Both the position numbers and the translations under genes were made by a program. A stretch of DNA of 48,276 nt from Burkholderiaceae bacterium (GTDB lineage: Bacteria > Pseudomonadota > Gammaproteobacteria > Burkholderiales > Burkholderiaceae_B): the NCBI GenBank assembly GCA_020851995.1, contig JADZBO010000119.1, positions 1-48,276 on the forward strand, written 5' to 3'. Shown here piece after piece: positions 45,037 to 48,276 of this stretch; position 1 is the stretch's first letter, and every line of letters begins with the position of its first letter. The notes under the pieces were generated by a model that did no database searches, was not told the DNA's origin, and saw nothing but the letters and a program-made list of their open reading frames with translations.

Positions 45037-45992
45037 TGTCCTGGTTGCAGGGCGCTTCCGATTCTGTCGATCAGAGATACAAGGCTGACCGAGAGCATCA
45101 GGGCAGCATTTATTCAACGAAAGCGGCCAACGCCAGCGCAGCCAAGGTCGCAGACCTTCTTGCCACCGCCGTTGCCATACAAGAAGAGGACGCCGCTGCG
45201 GCCGGCCAGATCGGCTACATGGCGCGCACCATGATCTGGGCCTCGCTGCCCCACAGGAAGATCGAAGGCGCGCACTACAAGCGGGACAATGGCCTTGCAT
45301 CCATCACCATGCTGGTAGACCCCGACATCGGCCTTCCCTACGGCAAGCTGCCTCGACTCATTTCTGCATGGTTAACGCGAGAGACCAAACTGACAGGTTC
45401 GCGTGAACTGGCCCTTGGGCGGAGTCTCAACGAGTTCGCTCAAAAGCTCGGACTCTCAACGAGCGGTGGACTGCGTGGCGACACATCCCGATTGAAGATA
45501 CAAGCCACCAAGCTTTTCAGCACCGTCATCTCACTCAAGGCGCACCAGGGTCAAGATTTCGCGTACAAGAACGTCGCGCTATCAGACGAAGGCGTACTGC
45601 TCTGGGATCCCAAGAATCCCCATGAACCATCGCTTTGGGAAAGCACGATCACGTTGTCGGAGGCGTTCTATCGCGAATGCATGGACTATGCCGTTCCATT
45701 CGATCTTCGCGTGCTGCACCGCCTCCGTTCGCCACTGGCAATCGATATGTATTTGTGGCTGACGTGGCGCATGTTCATCCTGCGTCGGCCAGCCTTGATT
45801 CCATGGGTGTCATTGCGGTTTCAGTTCGGTGCCGGCTACGCATCGACGCCGCAAGGGATGGCGCATTTCCGTACAGAGTTCCGCCGCTGTCTACACGACG
45901 TACAAGCCCTGTACCCGGCCGCACGGCTTTCATTCGAGCACGGTGGTTTGAGGCTGCTTCCCAGCCCACCCCATGTCAATGCGCTCCCATGA
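45036..45992 (+). CDS. repA: Plasmid-type replication initiator, RepA_C family
   Basis: 318 residues. The stretch YGKLPRLISAWLTRETKLTGSRELALGRSLNEFAQKLGLSTSGG (about 102-145) is characteristic of plasmid-encoded RepA (Pfam RepA_C), with a following winged-helix part. Its presence in an integrated element means the element may replicate when excised. The start overlaps the HTH gene. The origin (iterons) was not found nearby. Confidence 0.85.
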   Translation: MSWLQGASDSVDQRYKADREHQGSIYSTKAANASAAKVADLLATAVAIQEEDAAAAGQIGYMARTMIWASLPHRKIEGAHYKRDNGLASITMLVDPDIGLPYGKLPRLISAWLTRETKLTGSRELALGRSLNEFAQKLGLSTSGGLRGDTSRLKIQATKLFSTVISLKAHQGQDFAYKNVALSDEGVLLWDPKNPHEPSLWESTITLSEAFYRECMDYAVPFDLRVLHRLRSPLAIDMYLWLTWRMFILRRPALIPWVSLRFQFGAGYASTPQGMAHFRTEFRRCLHDVQALYPAARLSFEHGGLRLLPSPPHVNALP

Positions 45993-46008
45993 TCACAGGA
46001 ATCTGAAC

Positions 46009-46335
46009 ATGGCACGGAATACTCACAATCCGCCAGTTGACGTCCGTACCGCCGTTCCCGCCCTGCTGGTACCACAAGGGCACAACGGTGACACGTGGAC
46101 ATTCAAGCAATTCTGCAAGGCATGCGACACACCTGACGCGAGGAGCGTCCAAGCTGTCCTCGTAGCAAGCAGCAGCATCGGCTTCTCGCTTTACGCGCGC
46201 CAGGACAGACGCTTGCACCGCATCACGCTGAATGACTGCTCCATGATATTTCGTACCATTGAGCAAGCGCTGGACACCCTTGCCGATGTACCGCATCTTG
46301 CCCCCGAAATCGCCATTGATACGACAAACTGGTAA
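46009..46335 (+). CDS. Small protein of unknown function, after repA
   Basis: 108 residues from ATG 46009 (MARNTHNPPVDVRTAVP). No signal peptide or membrane segment; KQFCKACDTPDARSVQAVLVASSSIGFSLYARQDRRLHRI looks like a compact mixed fold. I do not recognise a family. It lies 16 bp after the repA stop on the same strand, with coding character (no rare stops, plausible composition), so it belongs to the element. Confidence 0.6.
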   Translation: MARNTHNPPVDVRTAVPALLVPQGHNGDTWTFKQFCKACDTPDARSVQAVLVASSSIGFSLYARQDRRLHRITLNDCSMIFRTIEQALDTLADVPHLAPEIAIDTTNW

Positions 46336-46519
46336 CGCACGCATGCGTTGCTGATTTTTGCTCAGACGATGCATTGAGCACAGTGGTAGCTGTCTACAGC
46401 AAGCCGAATCGACCAGCAGTTCGCCACTTACACAAGCAGCAGGCTTGAAATCTCTTTTGGCCGACCAGTGGCTCAGTCCCCGCAGAGCATCAATTGGCAG
46501 AGGCTTTATGCGTTTGTGT

Positions 46520-47248
46520 TCACAGATTGCGTCGAGAGTTGGGCGGCAAGCGCCTGACCGTTTTGGGGGACAGCCTGGTTCCAGCGGGACTAGGATCATG
46601 TAGTCTGACCAGATTGGCGAGTAAGTAATCCAAATGAACCCGCGAGCTAACAGGCCCTCGTTGCAGTCTAGCTTGCCACATGGCAAGTACCAACTTGAAG
46701 TTGTGCCACATGGATCGAGACATCGGGAAGGCGGTTAACCCAAGAAAAATAGCAAAGAAAATACCAATAATGAAATGCCCCATGTAATCTTTGGCAATGT
46801 GTTCGCCCATCTCTTTTGCCGCATCAGGGAAAAGCACCCCCAGGGTTGTAGCAAGTAAGGCAGCAAGGGCTAGTGCATGCATGACAAATTGCCCCTTTGC
46901 CCATGGAATAGGGAAAATATCGCGGGTACTTAGAGGTTGCCTGCCACATTGCTTGCTGAGTTCTATCAACTGCATGAGGTTTTGTGCGGCACTATGGAAT
47001 TCACTGCGATCTTTTCCGAGTAAACGCTCGATCTCACTAATTCGGGCCGCATCAATGCATGGATAAGCCTCGAATTTTTTATTTACTGAGTTATTTTTAT
47101 GGTTGCTGACCACGCCAGATGCGCATACTGCTAGCAGCATGGCGGGGAAAAGAAAGTACATGTTTAGAGAGTGACTATCTGCACGGACCCAACTCATGAA
47201 TGCGTAAATTACTGCAAGGATCCATAGTAAGCGCCCCACAAACCCCAT
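46520..47248 (-). CDS. Multi-pass membrane protein of unknown function, 5' end probably altered by an IS
   Basis: 242 residues if ATG 47248 is used. Four hydrophobic segments: two near the N-terminus (LLWILAVIYAFMSWV; LNMYFLFPAMLLAVCASGV) and two later (FVMHALALAALLATTLGVLF; GHFIIGIFFAIFLGLTAFPM), with a soluble loop of about 75 residues containing SEIERLLGKDRSEFHSAAQN. The C-terminus is basic. I do not recognise it. Base composition is lower in GC than the core. The bases 47227-47248 seem to be the end of an IS66 element, so the natural start may have been lost and this ATG may be supplied by the IS. A longer frame to 47374 lies within tnpA and is rejected. Confidence 0.55.
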   Translation of the reverse strand: MGFVGRLLWILAVIYAFMSWVRADSHSLNMYFLFPAMLLAVCASGVVSNHKNNSVNKKFEAYPCIDAARISEIERLLGKDRSEFHSAAQNLMQLIELSKQCGRQPLSTRDIFPIPWAKGQFVMHALALAALLATTLGVLFPDAAKEMGEHIAKDYMGHFIIGIFFAIFLGLTAFPMSRSMWHNFKLVLAMWQARLQRGPVSSRVHLDYLLANLVRLHDPSPAGTRLSPKTVRRLPPNSRRNL

Positions 47249-47307
47249 ACTTGAATTGATTTCCTGATTATTGGATCCTGCGGGTTCTATTAATTTGGAA
47301 TTAATCC

Positions 47308-47670
47308 ATGTCAACAGAATCTGATTTTTGGGCTCGGCATCTTGAGGCGATTGCGAATGAGGGGATTCATACAAAAGGTTACGCGGATCGCGAAGGCCTG
47401 GATGTCTCGAAGCTTTATCAGTGGCGCAAACGCCTGAGCCGAAATAATAATAATGGATCGGGTGCTTCGAGTAAACCGACGATTATCCCTGCAGGGGGAT
47501 CCTCAAACCCCTTGAGTCAGTTTGTCCGTGTCGCCACGCCGCCGAACCCCGTGCGACTTGAATGTCAGTTGGAGTTTCCCTCTGGCCTTCGGTTGAGCCT
47601 GTCGGCACTACCGGATCCCCACTGGCTGATTGCGCTGAACGCGAACCTTCATGTGACCGGGAGGGCATGA
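47308..47670 (+). CDS. tnpA: IS66 accessory protein TnpA
   Basis: 120 residues. N-terminal HTH region ESDFWARHLEAIANEGIHTKGYADREGLDVSKLYQWRKRL is typical of IS66 TnpA/InsA, which helps transposition. A run of four Asn codons (aataataataat) follows at about 50-53. The stop overlaps the tnpB start by four bases (ATGA). Confidence 0.87.
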   Translation: MSTESDFWARHLEAIANEGIHTKGYADREGLDVSKLYQWRKRLSRNNNNGSGASSKPTIIPAGGSSNPLSQFVRVATPPNPVRLECQLEFPSGLRLSLSALPDPHWLIALNANLHVTGRA

Positions 47671-48029
47671 TGCACCCAGGCTTTCAGATCAACGAGGTTT
47701 ATCTGCACCGCGCCCCGATTGACTTTCGCAAATCCATCGGCTCGCTCTCGGTGATCGTCGAGCAGGGACTGGGGCGCATACCGTTTGATGGATCTCTTTA
47801 TGCGTTCATTAATCAGAAGCGCGACCGCCTGAAGATTTTATATTGGCATCGCAACGGGTTCTGTCTTTGGTACAAGCGACTCGAGGCGCAGAAATTCTCC
47901 TGGCCATCGGCGAGTTTGCCGGATCTGACGGTCTCGATTAATGCCAAGGAAATCGAATGGCTCATCGATGGATTTGATTTATGGGCTCATCAGCCGCATC
48001 ATGCGCTTGAATATAACAAAGTCGCCTGA
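47667..48029 (+). CDS. tnpB: IS66 Orf2 family protein TnpB
   Basis: 120 residues, the standard length. INEVYLHRAPIDFRKSIGSLSVIVE, LYAFINQKRDRLKILYWHRNGFCLWYKRLE and FSWP are family signatures. It is required with TnpC for transposition in IS66. ATG 47667 overlaps the tnpA stop, which marks it over the upstream in-frame codons. Confidence 0.93.
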   Translation: MMHPGFQINEVYLHRAPIDFRKSIGSLSVIVEQGLGRIPFDGSLYAFINQKRDRLKILYWHRNGFCLWYKRLEAQKFSWPSASLPDLTVSINAKEIEWLIDGFDLWAHQPHHALEYNKVA

Positions 48030-48077
48030 TGACATTATTAAATAATATGGCTTCGCCATTAAATTATCCGCTGATTT

Positions 48078-48107
48078 GATATTAATTATTAATATCTGCT
48101 GTATAAT
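48078..48107 (+). promoter_or_regulatory. Palindrome and -10 box ahead of tnpC
   Basis: The 85-bp AT-rich gap between tnpB and tnpC contains a perfect 19-bp palindrome GATATTAAT-T-ATTAATATC (48078-48096) followed by TATAAT (48102-48107), eight bases before the tnpC ATG. The -35 is unclear (TTGATA at 20 bp is too far). The palindrome overlaps where RNA polymerase would bind, so it could be an operator. Confidence 0.45.
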
Positions 48108-48114
48108 GCGACTC

Positions 48115-48276
48115 ATGGCAAATAATCAAGTTCGAGATAATCATTCCAGTGCGGATTCTGCGCTGGATTCGATATTGTCCCGTGACGTGCAAAGCCACCT
48201 GCCGGGTGATGTACGTCAGATTCTTGAGGTGGCGCTGGCGGCGCAGCGCGCGGTGTTTGATCAGGAAAAAGCCGAA
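48115..48276 (+). CDS. tnpC: IS66 transposase TnpC, N-terminal fragment
   Basis: 54 codons from ATG 48115 to the window edge: MANNQVRDNHSSADSALDS..., then LPGDVRQILEVALAAQRAVFDQEKAE. The position after tnpB and the helical coiled-coil start fit TnpC (DDE transposase), but the catalytic part is not in view. Confidence 0.75.
   Translation, partial: MANNQVRDNHSSADSALDSILSRDVQSHLPGDVRQILEVALAAQRAVFDQEKAE

Larger units (their letters stand above)
47227..48276. mobile_element. IS66-family insertion sequence, left part
   Basis: Contains tnpA, tnpB and the start of tnpC in the usual order. The probable left terminal repeat starts at 47227 with GTAAGCGCCCC, and IS66 ends are known to start GTAA. The right end and the 8-bp target duplication are outside the window. 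Confidence 0.7.

Noticed and set aside
47249-47374. Upstream extension of the minus-strand membrane protein
   Set aside because: It would overlap IS66 tnpA and has no ribosome site; the bases belong to the IS.
1-48276. CRISPR array or cas genes
   Set aside because: No series of regularly spaced repeats and no Cas-like protein was seen anywhere in the window.

Overview
The window is a GC-rich chromosomal segment of a betaproteobacterium, most likely order Burkholderiales and near the Alcaligenaceae. This placement rests on protein resemblance and on gene order (TPR protein, lolB, ispE, tRNA-Gln, prs, rplY, pth, with ychF at the left edge). It is an inference; no search was run. About the first 42 kb is housekeeping DNA. 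The last 6 kb is an accessory region inserted at a tRNA-Leu gene and running off the right edge.

Left part (1-12.9 kb): the first codons of ychF, an acyl-CoA ligase, then a leftward cluster transcribed from about 8.6 kb: TPR protein, lolB, ispE, tRNA-Gln(UUG), prs, rplY, a strong terminator, pth and an overlapping CPBP membrane protease. mutM diverges from it. An LTA-synthase-like membrane phosphotransferase and a GlcD-type FAD oxidoreductase follow on the minus strand.

Middle part (13-31 kb): phosphoglucomutase/phosphomannomutase and pgi form a sugar-phosphate pair. Downstream of pgi, on the opposite strand, lies a probable small RNA with its own sigma70-type promoter, a hairpin that shows an anti-Shine-Dalgarno sequence in its loop, and a perfect terminator. 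Then come coq7, osmC-thyA-folA-DUF945, and the glycine cleavage operon gcvT-gcvH-gcvP under a tandem glycine riboswitch. A YhiN-type flavoprotein, a basic amino acid decarboxylase, dcd and apbC follow on the minus strand.

Right core (31-42.1 kb): a small membrane protein, a two-gene chromate transporter, metG, trhO, tRNA-Gly(CCC), thiS directly next to trmB (thiG is not there), ffh, a CcsA/YpjD-like membrane protein, a PP0621-like zinc-ribbon protein, ampD and htpG. htpG has a near-consensus sigma32 promoter.

Accessory region (42.3-48.3 kb): tRNA-Leu(CAA) is intact. A 61-bp copy of its 3' part lies 908 bp further on. Between the two copies sits a parDE toxin-antitoxin cassette with a perfect palindromic operator. 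After the second copy begins a tyrosine integrase, an HTH protein, a plasmid-type RepA and a conserved-looking small protein, which suggests an integrated plasmid-like element. It is interrupted by an IS66-family element (tnpA, tnpB, start of tnpC), whose left end seems to cut into a gene for a multi-spanning membrane protein.
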